From the NCBI RefSeq assembly GCF_902827225.1, contig NZ_LR792632.1, forward strand, positions 515,030 to 579,029: a stretch of DNA of 64,000 nt, written 5' to 3'. Position 1 is the first letter of the stretch. Each line of letters starts with the position of its first letter. The DNA is from Methanocaldococcus lauensis. GTDB taxonomy: Archaea; AGJL01; Methanococci; Methanococcales; Methanocaldococcaceae. A program made the translations under genes and the position numbers. Under the pieces are notes generated by a model that had not been told where the DNA came from, searched no databases, and saw nothing but the letters and a program-made list of their open reading frames with translations. Below are positions 1-9,484 of this stretch, one piece after another.

Positions 1-234
1 TAAGCATCTTGGACATAGGTAGCCTCCATAAGGTCTTTCAGGTCTTCTTTGAGATTTTGGTAATTTTCTTATTTCAACTGGTCTCCCTCTTGGAACTCCG
101 TGCAATTCAGCTCCACATATAGCACATCTTGCTTTATTTGGTTTTCTTCTTTTGTAGTGTATAACTAATCTTCCTCCTGGAGTTCTTCTATATATTCTTC
201 TGTATGATCTTGATCTGTATCTTGGTGCTGGCAT
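1..234 (-). CDS. rpl34e: 50S ribosomal protein L34e (3' end cut by window edge)
   Basis: This is an archaeal/eukaryal-type large-subunit protein. The visible 78 residues begin [20 protein letters not shown], are strongly basic, and carry the zinc-binding CAIC and CPRC pairs of the L34e family (CxxC, then CPRC near the end). The ATG at 234 is preceded by a short AT-rich leader. About ten C-terminal residues should lie beyond base 1, because the family is near 90 residues. It is transcribed divergently from pyrD. Confidence 0.93.
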   Translation of the reverse strand, partial: MPAPRYRSRSYRRIYRRTPGGRLVIHYKRRKPNKARCAICGAELHGVPRGRPVEIRKLPKSQRRPERPYGGYLCPRCL

Positions 235-412
235 AGATATATCACCCTAAGTATTTTTAATTTTAAATTTAAATATAAATTCCCAAAATTAATGTTTGAA
301 AATATTTTTAAATTTTTCAAAGAAAAGGATATTCAAAGTTATATATGTCATTAAAAATTTAATATCTCTATACCATAACAATTACTATTTAAAACTTTTG
401 GTTGGTGAATAT

Positions 413-1321
413 ATGTTAAAGACAGTAATATGTGGGATAGAATTTAAAAATCCAGTTTTTTTGGCGAGCGGTATTATGGGAGAAACTGGAAGTGCGTTAA
501 AGAGAACTGCCAAAGGAGGAGCAGGAGCTGTAACAACTAAATCTATTGGAAAAAATCCAAATCCTGGACATAGAAATCCAACTATTGTTGAAGTTGATGG
601 AGGACTTTTAAATGCTATGGGGCTGCCAAATCCTGGAATTGATGAATATGTAAAGGAATTACAAAAAGTTAGAGAAGATTTAAATAAAATGAATGTTAGG
701 ATTATTGGCTCTGTTTATGGTAAGGATGAGGAGGAATTTGTTGAAGTTTCTAAAAAGATGGAGAAATATGTAGATATCATTGAATTAAACATATCTTGTC
801 CTCATGCAAAAGGTTATGGAGCCACAATTGGGCAGAATCCAGAATTATCTTACAGTGTTTGCAAGGCTGTAAAAAAATCAGTAAAAATCCCAGTTTTTGC
901 TAAATTAACACCTAATGTTACAGATATATTAGAAATAGCCAATGCAGTTGTAGATGCTGGAGTTGATGGATTAGTGGCGATAAACACAGTTAGAGGAATG
1001 GCTATTGATATAAGAGCAAAAAAACCAATTTTAGGAAATAAGTTTGGAGGTTTGAGTGGTAAATGTATAAAACCAATAGGTATAAAAATTGTCTGGGATC
1101 TTTATGAAAACTTTGATGTCCCTATTATTGGCGTAGGTGGAATAGTTAGTGGAGAGGATGCTATAGAATATATGATGGCTGGTGCTTCTGCTGTCCAAAT
1201 AGGAAGTGGAATTTATTATAGAGGATATGATATATTTAAAAAAGTTTGTGATGAAATTGTAGCATTTTTAAAAGAAGAGAACTTAGAATTAAAGGATATT
1301 ATAGGAATTGCTCACGAATAA
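413..1321 (+). CDS. pyrD: Dihydroorotate dehydrogenase, catalytic subunit (class 1B)
   Basis: It oxidises dihydroorotate to orotate on FMN in de novo pyrimidine synthesis. The 302-residue TIM barrel has the N-terminal NPVFLASGI and GGAGAVTTKSIG segments, an ELNISCPHAKG block holding the 1B-type catalytic cysteine, and the C-terminal phosphate-binding IIGVGGIVSGEDA and AGASAVQIGSG loops. The frame is open upstream to a TTG at 296, but the ATG at 413 follows a GGTGAAT ribosome site and gives the usual family start (MLKTVICGIEFKNPV). No pyrK electron-transfer subunit is adjacent here. The next gene is convergent. Confidence 0.95.
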   Translation: MLKTVICGIEFKNPVFLASGIMGETGSALKRTAKGGAGAVTTKSIGKNPNPGHRNPTIVEVDGGLLNAMGLPNPGIDEYVKELQKVREDLNKMNVRIIGSVYGKDEEEFVEVSKKMEKYVDIIELNISCPHAKGYGATIGQNPELSYSVCKAVKKSVKIPVFAKLTPNVTDILEIANAVVDAGVDGLVAINTVRGMAIDIRAKKPILGNKFGGLSGKCIKPIGIKIVWDLYENFDVPIIGVGGIVSGEDAIEYMMAGASAVQIGSGIYYRGYDIFKKVCDEIVAFLKEENLELKDIIGIAHE

Positions 1322-1340
1322 ATTTTTATTTTTAATATTT

Positions 1341-1925
1341 TTACTCTTTTTCTTTAAATTCTTCTATACACTCATCACACAAATATCTTCCCTGATATAG
1401 TCTAACTCTCCCTTGATATCCACAGTTTTCACAGATTCCATATATATACTCTTCAGAAAATTCGTCAGTATCTAATGGAATTACCTCTTTCTCATCTTCT
1501 GGCTTTATTGAAGCATATTCAGCAATTATTTCCAACAATTTTGGTGAGACCCTAATAATATCGCTCTCTGTTATTATTCCTACTAATTCCCCATCTTTTA
1601 CAACAGGCAATCTTTTTATCTTATATTTAGCCATGATCTTAGCGGCTTCATTAATTGAAGCAGTTTGAGGAATTGTTATTAATTTTTTACTCATAACTTC
1701 CTCAGCTAATATGTCTTTTGGTTTTAGGTTTTTTGCAACAACTCTTTTTATAATATCTCTCTCTGTAACTATTCCTATAGGCTCCTTGCCTTCTACAATA
1801 ACAACAGCCCCAATATCTTTATCCTTCATTATGTTGGCGATGTCATAAACTGTCATATCTTTTGTAGCTGTAATTACTGGAAAACTCATTACTTCTGAGA
1901 CAGGAATGTCATAAGCTATATCCAT
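1341..1925 (-). CDS. CBS-domain protein with C-terminal zinc ribbon
   Basis: The 194-residue protein has two tandem CBS domains (about residues 8-62 and 75-130; PIGIVTERDI and LVGIITESDI end each). They normally bind adenosyl nucleotides and act as a sensor module. A linker follows, then a small zinc ribbon with CENCGYQG near residue 165 and CDECIEEF near 185, giving a CxxC...CxxC metal site. The ATG at 1925 is preceded by GAGGGATA. The family is common in Methanocaldococcus (several paralogues lie in this window), but its effector and target are unknown. Confidence 0.88.
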   Translation of the reverse strand: MDIAYDIPVSEVMSFPVITATKDMTVYDIANIMKDKDIGAVVIVEGKEPIGIVTERDIIKRVVAKNLKPKDILAEEVMSKKLITIPQTASINEAAKIMAKYKIKRLPVVKDGELVGIITESDIIRVSPKLLEIIAEYASIKPEDEKEVIPLDTDEFSEEYIYGICENCGYQGRVRLYQGRYLCDECIEEFKEKE

Positions 1926-2062
1926 AAATATCCCTCATAAACTTCTATACAAAAATAACTGGATGTAGTCATTTATATACTTTATACCTTAATTATTAAA
2001 TAGCAATTTTTTAGTAATATTTGAGATAGATTTAGTTTTTATCTTGTTTATTATTTTTTGTG

Positions 2063-2623
2063 TTATAATTTGTTGCTATACTTTTTATAATGTTCTAAAA
2101 TTTCCTTATAAACTTCATCTATTGTCTTGTTAGTTGTGTCAATTACGATAAATTTATATTCTTCTGCCAATTCTAAATATTTTTCTTGAACTTTTTGTAG
2201 AAAACTTTTATTTTCAAATATATCTTTACCTTTAACTCTTTTTAAAGCAACATCTACATCAATAGTTAGTAAAAAAACTATATCTGGCTTTAAAGCGTAT
2301 CTATTTATTGATTTTATAAAATCTTCATCAACGCCTGCAACGCTTTGATAGGCTATTGAGGAATACAAATATCTATCACAAACTACATCTCTACTTTTTA
2401 AAATATCTTTTATTATCTTTGTGTGCTCTACTCTATCTGCGGCAAATAGCAATGCTAATGTTCTATCATCTAATTTAACTTTTTTTTGTAAAAATTCTCT
2501 AATTAACTTCCCTATTGGGCTATTTGTAGGTTCGCAAGTCCAAAAAGCATTGAGAGATTTAGATAATAGTTTTGATAGTGTCGTTTTACCACTACCATCA
2601 ATACCTTCAAACACTATGAACAT
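2063..2623 (-). CDS. tmk: Thymidylate kinase
   Basis: It phosphorylates dTMP to dTDP with ATP. The P-loop FEGIDGSGKTT is at residues 5-15, the DRYLYSSIAYQ substrate-binding segment is mid-protein, and VFLLTIDVDVALKR precedes the lid. The 186-residue form starts at the ATG at 2623, behind GGTGAT. The frame is open to a TTG at 2635, which would place the ribosome site inside the gene, so the shorter form is preferred. It runs divergently from the small membrane-protein gene at 2698. Confidence 0.95.
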   Translation of the reverse strand: MFIVFEGIDGSGKTTLSKLLSKSLNAFWTCEPTNSPIGKLIREFLQKKVKLDDRTLALLFAADRVEHTKIIKDILKSRDVVCDRYLYSSIAYQSVAGVDEDFIKSINRYALKPDIVFLLTIDVDVALKRVKGKDIFENKSFLQKVQEKYLELAEEYKFIVIDTTNKTIDEVYKEILEHYKKYSNKL

Positions 2624-2697
2624 TTTTATCACCAAAATTTATATATAAGATTTATCATTATTAATCATTATAAATTATAACTAAAATGGTGAATCTT

Positions 2698-2976
2698 ATG
2701 GAGGTATATATTGACATTGTTAAGGATATACTTATTTTTATATCTTCTTTGGGAATACTATTGGCTTCATATAGATTGTGGGTTGAAAAAGATAGAAAAA
2801 ATATTATTTATGCGAGAATACATATCTTAGGTGTTATAGATTGTGCATGTTTTTTAATTTTTATAGCGTTAGGAGAACCATTATTAGCATTTGTTTATTT
2901 AATTTTAGCCCCATTTTTGGCTCATGCAATTGCAAATGCGGCATACAATGACAAATTAGATAAGTTGTCTAAGTAA
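2698..2976 (+). CDS. MnhG/EhbB-like small membrane protein
   Basis: The 92-residue protein has three hydrophobic segments: about residues 10-28, 45-61 (ILGVIDCACFLIFIALG) and 63-85. The last ends in PFLAHAIANAAY, which resembles the PxxAHAIxRAAY end of subunit G of MnhG/PhaG cation/proton antiporters and the related EhbB subunit of Ehb hydrogenase. The start at 2698 has GGTGAATCTT directly before it. An in-frame ATG four codons upstream would overlap that site. It stands alone between tmk and a convergent ftsY, away from other antiporter genes. Ehb genes are scattered in Methanocaldococcus, so an Ehb role is plausible but not shown. Confidence 0.6.
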   Translation: MEVYIDIVKDILIFISSLGILLASYRLWVEKDRKNIIYARIHILGVIDCACFLIFIALGEPLLAFVYLILAPFLAHAIANAAYNDKLDKLSK

Positions 2977-2982
2977 AAATCT

Positions 2983-4188
2983 TTAAAACTGTCTTTCAGT
3001 TGAAAACTTAAACTCTTCCTCACCAAATAATTTTTTAACCATCCAATCAGCATCGAACTCAATTAAATCTTCATATCTCTGCCCAACTCCTAAATACAAA
3101 ATAGGTTTTCCAATTGCATAGCCAATTGACAATGCCGCCCCTCCTTTTGCATCTGCATCTATTTTTGTCAATATAATCCCATCTATATTCACTGCCTTAT
3201 TAAACTCCTCTGCCTGATAAACTGCATCGTTTCCCGTTAAAGCATCTCCAACGAATATAACTAAATCTGGCTTTGTAACTCTAACAACCTTTTTGATTTC
3301 TTCCATTAAGTTTGTATTTGTTGCCTGCCTTCCTGCTGTGTCTGCCAAAACGACATCAATTCCTCTCGCCTTAGCGTGTTGTATCGCATCGTATATAACT
3401 GCTGCTGAATCAGCCCCTTGTTTATGCTTAATAACTCTAACACCTACATTTTTTGCATGCTGTTCTAACTGCTCTATCGCTCCAGCCCTAAATGTATCTC
3501 CTGCCGCTATAACAACACTATATCCTTTTTGTTTTAATTTATATGCTAATTTAGCTATTGTCGTGGTTTTTCCAGTTCCATTTATTCCAACGAATACAAT
3601 AACTGTTGGCTTTCCTTTTGCTTTATTCTTTTTAATAATCTCTTCAATATCAATCTTTTCTTGGGATAATATATTTTTTATAGCATTTTTTACAGCGTTA
3701 ATTGTAATTTCTTCAACATTGTCATTAGGAGATATTTTTCTCCCAACTAACTCTTTTTTAATATTCTCAATTAACTTTTCTACAACTTCTAAGGCTACAT
3801 CAGATTCTAAAAGCTCTATTTCTAACTCTTCTAATATATCTTCAATATCTTCCTCTAAAATTACAATTTCTTTTTTGAGAGCCTTTTTAATAGTCCTCGT
3901 TAAAATAAATCTATCAAAGAAACTTATTTTTTTCTCATCTTCTGATGTAGTTTCTTTTTTAATTTCTTTAACTTCTTCTACTTTTTTAGAGATTTCTGTT
4001 TTTTCACTTTCAATTTTTTTAATTTCTGGTTCTCTTATTTCTTCTTTTTTAGTTTCTGTTCTAAATAAACTTGTTAATGGAATTTTTGGTTTTTCTTCTT
4101 TTACTTCTTCTGCCTCTCCTTTATTGTAGATTTTTTCAGTAATTTTTGATGCAGTTTTTAAAAGTTTTTCTTTTAATTTTCCAAACAT
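2983..4188 (-). CDS. ftsY: Signal recognition particle receptor FtsY
   Basis: This SRP GTPase docks ribosome-SRP complexes at the membrane. The 401-residue protein has a long charged Lys/Glu-rich N-terminal A domain (about 1-90), the NG helical bundle (about 95-185), then GTPase motifs: P-loop [37 protein letters not shown], and [14 protein letters not shown]. The ATG at 4188 follows GAGGGATTACTG. It converges with the preceding plus-strand membrane-protein gene with a gap of only a few bases. Confidence 0.95.
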   Translation of the reverse strand: MFGKLKEKLLKTASKITEKIYNKGEAEEVKEEKPKIPLTSLFRTETKKEEIREPEIKKIESEKTEISKKVEEVKEIKKETTSEDEKKISFFDRFILTRTIKKALKKEIVILEEDIEDILEELEIELLESDVALEVVEKLIENIKKELVGRKISPNDNVEEITINAVKNAIKNILSQEKIDIEEIIKKNKAKGKPTVIVFVGINGTGKTTTIAKLAYKLKQKGYSVVIAAGDTFRAGAIEQLEQHAKNVGVRVIKHKQGADSAAVIYDAIQHAKARGIDVVLADTAGRQATNTNLMEEIKKVVRVTKPDLVIFVGDALTGNDAVYQAEEFNKAVNIDGIILTKIDADAKGGAALSIGYAIGKPILYLGVGQRYEDLIEFDADWMVKKLFGEEEFKFSTERQF

Positions 4189-4310
4189 CAGTAATCCCTC
4201 AATTTTGTTATTATTAGAATTTTCTTAAAATATTTCTAAGGTTTTGTTTTTATTATAAATTCTTTTGTTATTGTTGTATATCTAACCATATAAATTCATA
4301 AAATAGAAAA

Positions 4311-4320
4311 GTTTATATAG
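4311..4320 (+). promoter_or_regulatory. Promoter of the small heat-shock gene (BRE/TATA)
   Basis: GTTTATATAG preceded by AGAAAA matches the archaeal BRE plus TATA consensus. It lies about 50 bases upstream of the ATG at 4369, with AAGGAG just before the coding region. A heat-shock operator is not obvious. Confidence 0.6.
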
Positions 4321-4368
4321 AACTTTAAAAACATTTTATACATAGAAGGAGAAAAAGAGGTGAGAGTA

Positions 4369-4812
4369 ATGTTTGGAAGAGATCCATTTGACTCATTATT
4401 TGAAAGAATGTTCAAAGAGTTTTTTGCTACACCAATAAGTGGTTCTACAGTTGTTCAAAGTTCCTTTGGAATACAAATATCTGGTAAAGGGTTTATGCCA
4501 ATATCAATTATTGAAGGAGACGACCATATAAAGGTTATTGCATGGTTACCAGGAGTTAATAAAGAAGACATCGTCTTAAATGCCGTTGGAGACACATTAG
4601 AAATTAGAGCAAAAAGAAGTCCATTGATGATTACTGAAAGTGAAAGAATTATTTACTCAGAAATTCCTGAGGATGAAGAAGTTTATAGAACAATAAAACT
4701 TCCTGCTCATGTTAAAGAGGAAAATGCATCTGCTAAGTTTGAAAATGGTGTCTTAGTAGTTACATTACCAAAGGCAGAAACATCAATTAAGAAAGGAATA
4801 AACATTGAATAA
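4369..4812 (+). CDS. hsp20: Small heat-shock protein (Hsp16.5/Hsp20 family)
   Basis: This is an ATP-independent holdase chaperone. At 147 residues it has the same length as the well-studied M. jannaschii Hsp16.5, which forms a hollow 24-mer. It begins [19 protein letters not shown]. The alpha-crystallin domain covers about residues 42-138, with [12 protein letters not shown] as the conserved A-x-x-x-n-G-v-L signature, and the C-terminal IKKGINIE carries the I-x-I assembly motif. The frame opens at a GTG at 4360, but the family start is the ATG at 4369. Confidence 0.96.
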   Translation: MFGRDPFDSLFERMFKEFFATPISGSTVVQSSFGIQISGKGFMPISIIEGDDHIKVIAWLPGVNKEDIVLNAVGDTLEIRAKRSPLMITESERIIYSEIPEDEEVYRTIKLPAHVKEENASAKFENGVLVVTLPKAETSIKKGINIE

Positions 4813-4880
4813 AAAACTTTCAGTTTTTATTTTTTATTGGATAATAAATCTATATAGTTATATATACAAATGGTGAAGAA

Positions 4881-5516
4881 ATGATAAAGAAAAAACATTT
4901 AGAGATGATATTAGATTCATTAAAAAGACATCCTAATCCAAAGGTTGATTTAGAACAATATACTATTGATGGTAAATTAGCAAGTGATATTTTATTTTTT
5001 GCAATGAATGATTTTTATAATAATGTAGTTATTGATTTAGGTTGTGGAACTGGTAGATTGGCAATAGGTAGTAAGATATTAGGAGCTAAAAGGGTTATAG
5101 GGGTTGATATTGATAAAGAAAGTATTAAAATAGCAGAGGAAAATGCTAAAAATTTAAATGTTGATGTAGATTTTTACTGTATGGATATTAGAGATTTAAA
5201 TAAAGAAGTTCTTAAAAATGTTCTTAATGATGATTACAATTTAAAGAAAGTAGTTATTCAAAATCCTCCATTTGGTGCTCAAAAAAAGTATGCAGATAGA
5301 ATATTCTTAGATAAAGCATTAGAGATTGGAGATGTAATATATACTATACACAACTATCCAACGAAAGATTTTGTTATAAACTATGTAAAAGATAAAGGAG
5401 GAGAAATAACTCACATTTATGAGGCATATTTTAGAATTCCTGCAATATATGAATTTCATAAAAAGAAAGTTGTAAATATTCCAGTAGTTGTTTTCAGAAT
5501 AGAAAATAAAATTTAA
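4881..5516 (+). CDS. METTL5-like N6-adenine RNA/DNA methyltransferase
   Basis: The 211-residue Rossmann methyltransferase has the SAM-binding DLGCGTGRLAIG block near residues 54-65, the acidic VIGVDIDKESI loop, and an NPPFGAQ catalytic motif near residue 137. NPPF is typical of amino-adenine methylation, and the size and motif spacing fit the METTL5 type acting on small-subunit rRNA. The ATG at 4881 follows GGTGAAGAA. Its last four bases overlap the end of the convergent pantoate kinase gene. The substrate is inferred from the family only. Confidence 0.8.
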   Translation: MIKKKHLEMILDSLKRHPNPKVDLEQYTIDGKLASDILFFAMNDFYNNVVIDLGCGTGRLAIGSKILGAKRVIGVDIDKESIKIAEENAKNLNVDVDFYCMDIRDLNKEVLKNVLNDDYNLKKVVIQNPPFGAQKKYADRIFLDKALEIGDVIYTIHNYPTKDFVINYVKDKGGEITHIYEAYFRIPAIYEFHKKKVVNIPVVVFRIENKI

Positions 5517-6328
5517 TAATAAATTTTGCAAATAATTGGATTTTTTAAAATAGAAATAGCATCATTTAGAGTATCTTTCTTTGAAATACAGAATAAAGTA
5601 TTCCCAAGCATAGATTGAGATGCTCCAACTGTAAATTTTAAATCATTACAGAGTTCTAAAATCTTCTCATCAATTAATCCTGTATTAACTGCAAATTTAT
5701 ATGAGAGATTTATAAAGTTTTCTAATGTTGGATTTTTTAATAGTTCATTTAAATATTTTTTACCATAATTATTTATTTTTTCAATCCATTTTTTATCTGT
5801 TATTATCTCTTTTGTCTCCTTTTCTCCAAATATCTCAATAATTATATAATAATCATCATTAACTTCAAATTTTTCAACATTTATAGGAAATCCGGGAGAT
5901 TTTCTTATAACAAACCCTTTCACATATTGGCCAATAACATCTCCCAAACCAGTTCCACATTCTACTTCACTAATATGTGCTATTTTAACATAATTAATTT
6001 TTAAATCCAACATTTCATTTAATTTTTTAGATAGTGTTAAAGCACAGCCACCAGACATCCCTAAACCACTGCCTAATGGAAAGTCAGATGTAAAAATTAT
6101 ATCATAGCTATTTTTATCAAATCCAAAGTTTTCATAGTATGTTAATACTTTATTTACTGGACATATATTTACTTTTTTTTTGTTATAGAATATTTTCCCA
6201 CTACCTTCTTCTATATTAAGATTTATTCCTCTATTTACAGTAATTCCAGCCCCTATAGAGCCAGTTTTTAAAATATCTTTTGATTTATGCACTGCAAAAA
6301 ATCCAGTTATGTGCCCCGGAGCAAACAT
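5513..6328 (-). CDS. Pantoate kinase (GHMP family)
   Basis: In archaeal coenzyme A synthesis this enzyme phosphorylates pantoate, replacing the bacterial PanC/PanK route. The 271-residue protein begins MFAPGHITGFFAVHKS and has the GHMP ATP loop PLGSGLGMSGGCAL and a C-terminal GASQSMLGNTLFC segment. The ATG at 6328 has AATGGAGGTTATT just upstream. An open extension to 6463 is AT-rich, hydrophobic and without a ribosome site, so it is rejected. The cfbA gene upstream is on the same strand. Confidence 0.87.
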   Translation of the reverse strand: MFAPGHITGFFAVHKSKDILKTGSIGAGITVNRGINLNIEEGSGKIFYNKKKVNICPVNKVLTYYENFGFDKNSYDIIFTSDFPLGSGLGMSGGCALTLSKKLNEMLDLKINYVKIAHISEVECGTGLGDVIGQYVKGFVIRKSPGFPINVEKFEVNDDYYIIIEIFGEKETKEIITDKKWIEKINNYGKKYLNELLKNPTLENFINLSYKFAVNTGLIDEKILELCNDLKFTVGASQSMLGNTLFCISKKDTLNDAISILKNPIICKIYY

Positions 6329-6452
6329 ACAATAACCTCCATTAATATATATAATAATAAAGTAAATAATGGAATAATCCATAATTAAAAATAAAAAGTA
6401 TTCCCAAATTAAAATAAGTATAAAATAAGTAGAAACAAATGAAAAAATTAAA

Positions 6453-6887
6453 TTATCTTCCAAAAGCTCTATCTATAATTATATCCACAATTCTGTCATC
6501 TGCTCCTATAGGTTCTCTATATATTATTTCAACATCTTCCGGGATTTCTAATTTTTCGTGTTCATGATGATGGTGGTGATGGTGATGATGATGTTCATCG
6601 TGATTATGATCATTATCTTCTTCATCAATTAATCCCAACATTTTTGGAATATCTCTTGTCGTATGAATTCCATGAGCTAAAAAGACAGGAACAACTATAA
6701 TTTTTTTAGCACCTCTTTCAATTGCCTTTTTAACAGCTTGGGGTATTGTTGGCTCGTTAAACTCCATTAAACCAATTTCGACAATTGGAAATAGATTTTT
6801 TTCTTTAACTTTTTCAGATAATTTTACTAACAACTCTTTACTATATGGTAATCTGCTACCGTGACCTACTAAAATTAATGCTTCCAA
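6453..6887 (-). CDS. cfbA: Sirohydrochlorin nickel/cobalt chelatase with His-rich loop
   Basis: This small CbiX-type chelatase inserts Ni into sirohydrochlorin (first step to coenzyme F430) or Co for the cobamide pathway. Its 144 residues form one chelatase half that works as a homodimer. It has the N-terminal VGHGSR (metal-binding His), PVFLAHGIHTTRDIP (second catalytic His) and a His-rich insertion near residues 97-112 with ten consecutive histidines, likely a metal store. Translation starts at a TTG at 6885-6887 behind AAGGGTGA; no ATG fits. CfbD of the same pathway lies at 50468. Confidence 0.92.
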   Translation of the reverse strand: MEALILVGHGSRLPYSKELLVKLSEKVKEKNLFPIVEIGLMEFNEPTIPQAVKKAIERGAKKIIVVPVFLAHGIHTTRDIPKMLGLIDEEDNDHNHDEHHHHHHHHHHEHEKLEIPEDVEIIYREPIGADDRIVDIIIDRAFGR

Positions 6888-7023
6888 ACTTTCACCCTTT
6901 ATAAAATTTATATTTATAATATTATTTTATGGGATAGAGTTCATACTAACTATTATATAATATTTTTCATTTATTTAAAAAGAAATCCTTATAATCTTAT
7001 AAATACCTTGGAGGAGATTTAAT

Positions 7024-8115
7024 ATGGATACATCTAAACTTATCTTATTTTTCGCAATTATCATTTGGATAATATTATATACTATTAGAGATTCAATAAA
7101 TTTAAAGACATATATGGGAATTTTTGGAATTTTAAGAACTAAGTTGGGATTAAAGACTATTGAAAAATTAGGTAAATATAAAATTTGGCAAAAAATTGGA
7201 ATTATTTCTATTCCTATATGTGTTATACTTGGAGGATTTATGCTCTTAAATTTAATAATTATGAGTATAAAACTCGCTTCTGGAACGCTACCAAAAGAGG
7301 CGGCTAAGCCAGTAGTATTTTTATTTGGAAATGTTATTCCATGGATTCCTGGAATTATTGCATTATTGATAGCAGTATCAGTTCATGAATTGGCACATGG
7401 AATATTTGCAAAATCTTTTGGAATTAAAGTAAAAAGTTCTGGAATACTTTTATTATTAGGAATTCCATTGGGAGCTTTTGTTGAGTTGGGAGATGAGTTT
7501 AAGAATGCAGAGAAAAAAATTAGGGGGGCTATTGCCTCAGCGGGTCCATTGGCTAATTTAATTATATTTTTAATTTCAATTCCTTTATTGTCTTTTGCTT
7601 ATACATTACCAACAGAGTTAAAAGTTATTGAGGTTAAAGAACCAGCATCAGAGTTTTTAAAGAAAGGAGATGTAATTTATGAAATTAACGGTAAAAAAAT
7701 AGAATCATTGAAAGATTTTAAAGAATTTGCAAACACTATAAAGCCAAATACTGAATATGTAATAAAAGTTATTAGAGACAATAAAATATTAACCTATAAA
7801 ATTGTTAGTTCAAAAGAGGGAAAAATTGGAGTTATAGTAGAGCCAACTGAAGATATGGCATTATTTATAAATACAATATACTGGACTTACTGGTTTAACT
7901 TTTTACTGGCTTTATTTAATTTACTCCCAGCAATGCCATTAGATGGCTTCCATGTTTGGAACGCTCTGCCAGAATTATTAAAGGAAAGAAAAAATAAATT
8001 TATTTCAATGATGGGGAGATATTTAGAGCTAATTATAAATGAAAGAACATTAAATTCAATAACTTTTTTAGTTTGGTGGATTGTCTTAGGAAGTATTTTA
8101 TATTCAATGTTTTGA
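7024..8115 (+). CDS. Site-2 protease family membrane metalloprotease (M50) with PDZ domain
   Basis: The 363-residue intramembrane protease has about six hydrophobic segments. The zinc motif HELAHG is near residue 123, a PDZ domain covers roughly 200-265 (LKKGDVIYEINGKKI), and the second catalytic segment NLLPAMPLDGFH holds the Asp ligand near residue 305. The family cleaves membrane-spanning substrates, often anti-sigma or stress regulators in bacteria; archaeal substrates are mostly unknown. GGAGGAG precedes the ATG. The marC remnant follows 35 bases later on the same strand. Confidence 0.88.
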   Translation: MDTSKLILFFAIIIWIILYTIRDSINLKTYMGIFGILRTKLGLKTIEKLGKYKIWQKIGIISIPICVILGGFMLLNLIIMSIKLASGTLPKEAAKPVVFLFGNVIPWIPGIIALLIAVSVHELAHGIFAKSFGIKVKSSGILLLLGIPLGAFVELGDEFKNAEKKIRGAIASAGPLANLIIFLISIPLLSFAYTLPTELKVIEVKEPASEFLKKGDVIYEINGKKIESLKDFKEFANTIKPNTEYVIKVIRDNKILTYKIVSSKEGKIGVIVEPTEDMALFINTIYWTYWFNFLLALFNLLPAMPLDGFHVWNALPELLKERKNKFISMMGRYLELIINERTLNSITFLVWWIVLGSILYSMF

Positions 8116-8150
8116 AAATCCTTTTATTTTAAAATTTTCTGGTGGTGAGT

Positions 8151-8787
8151 ATGGATTTATTTAATTTTTATATTTATGGATTGGTCTCTCTTTTTATTAC
8201 AATAGACCCTATTGGCTTAATTCCAATATTCCATTCTATAACCTATCCTTATCCAAAGGAGCAAAGAGTAAAAATTGTTAAAAAGGCTATAATAACTTCA
8301 ACAGTAGTTTTATTACTATTTGCATTATTTGGAAACTACATATTTAGTTACTTTGGAATTACAATAGATGCATTTAGAGTTGCGGGAGGAATATTGTTGT
8401 TTAAAATAGCGTGGGACATGCTTCACGCAGAAATGCCTAAAACAAAACACAAACCTGATGAAAAAATAGAATTAGAAGATATTGACAGCATAGTTTATGT
8501 CCCTTTGGCTATTCCTTTAATATCTGGCCCAGGGGGCTATAACGACAACTATGATATTAGTTAGTAAGGCACAGAGTATCTTAGATAAAATTATCGTTAT
8601 TTTATCAATATTATCTGCTATGCTAATTTCTGGAATTATTTTGTCATTAACTGATTATATTATAAGAAGAGTCAATATTTATGGAATAAATGCATTTGTA
8701 AGGATTATGGGACTTTTATTAGTGGCTATATCTGTTCAGATAATATTTATTGGCGTGTTAGGTTTATATAAAAATTATATGCTATAA
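8151..8787 (+). pseudogene. MarC-family membrane protein, split by a frameshift
   Basis: Two reading frames together give one MarC-family integral membrane protein (about 211 residues). Frame 1 runs from the ATG at 8151 (behind GGTGGTGA) through LISGPG and then goes out of frame. Removing one G from the run of five at 8532-8536 restores GPGAITTTMILVSKA and joins the frame that ends at 8787. GPGAITT is the family's conserved motif, so the break is a single-base insertion. It could be a real mutation, slippage in a G tract, or a sequencing error. The MarC function is not established. Confidence 0.85.
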
Positions 8788-8791
8788 AATA

Positions 8792-8995
8792 TTATTCTGT
8801 TGGATGGTTATTATTGATAAATCTCATACCACATCTTCTACCTCTTCCTCTACCTAACCCCCTCCCTCCAGAATCTATTCTATGAATATAAATACTTGGA
8901 GCGTTGCAATAAGGACAAAAGTCAGGTTTTGGAACACCATAAGGAACTTCTATAATATTATTACATTTAGCACAAATAAATCTTTTCATTTCCAT
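8792..8995 (-). CDS. Small zinc-ribbon protein with Gly/Arg-rich tail
   Basis: The 67-residue protein has CAKC near residue 8 and CPYC near residue 27, a rubredoxin-like two-knuckle zinc site. A Gly/Arg stretch near residues 43-55 (GGRGLGRGRGRR) resembles RGG nucleic-acid-binding tails. The ATG at 8995 follows AAGGGATATA. It is probably cotranscribed with the Gly/Phe/Arg-rich gene just upstream at 9004-9321, with which it shares the strand at a gap of eight bases. The function is unknown. Confidence 0.7.
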   Translation of the reverse strand: MEMKRFICAKCNNIIEVPYGVPKPDFCPYCNAPSIYIHRIDSGGRGLGRGRGRRCGMRFINNNHPTE

Positions 8996-9003
8996 TATAT
9001 CCC

Positions 9004-9321
9004 TTATTTATTTTGATTTTCTAAATCTTTTAATCTTCTCTTTAGTTCTGCAATTTCTTCCTCTATTAATGCTTTTTCTTCTTCTAATTCTTTTAATCTG
9101 TCTAATAAGTAATTTCTGTCTGTAGTGGTAGTTACAGGTGTATCTTTGTATGGCATTCTATATAAATCCCACGCATGAACTATTCTTCCACTGTCATCAA
9201 CATAAAATGCATGTGGTCCAAATCCACATCTGCATGGTCCTATGTATCTGTATCTTCCAACAGTTGCTGGGAAGTATCTCCAGAAGAATCTTCTTCCAAA
9301 TCCTCTTCCGAATCCAAACAT
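9004..9321 (-). CDS. DUF5320-like Gly/Phe-rich protein with coiled-coil end
   Basis: The 105-residue protein starts MFGFGRGFGRRFFWRYFPA, has a CRCGFGPHAFYVDDSG core, and ends in a Glu/Leu/Lys heptad region from about residue 65 that should form a coiled coil. The Gly/Arg/Phe-rich N-terminus with a helical tail resembles the small proteins grouped as DUF5320 in methanogens. The ATG at 9321 is used because GGTGATAACT lies directly before it. The function is unknown. Confidence 0.65.
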   Translation of the reverse strand: MFGFGRGFGRRFFWRYFPATVGRYRYIGPCRCGFGPHAFYVDDSGRIVHAWDLYRMPYKDTPVTTTTDRNYLLDRLKELEEEKALIEEEIAELKRRLKDLENQNK

Positions 9322-9484
9322 AGTTATCACCCTTTTTTATTTTCTAATATATCACATATGCGTAATAATATATAAAATTTTTGGTTTTATTTATATTTGT
9401 GACATAATTATAAACAACCAAAAATATAATTAAAAAATAAACAAAGAAAATATAACAAAAATAAAAGAGTTTTAAAGGAATAAT

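Noticed and set aside
296-412. N-terminal extension of PyrD
   Set aside because: AT-rich, hydrophobic and without a ribosome site; the ATG at 413 has GGTGAAT and the family start.
3293-4129. 278-residue plus-strand frame opposite ftsY
   Set aside because: Ser/Phe/Ile-rich mirror of the GTPase gene; FtsY motifs are complete on the minus strand.
6329-6463. N-terminal extension of pantoate kinase
   Set aside because: Same reasons; GGAGGT lies just before 6328, and the extension overlaps cfbA.
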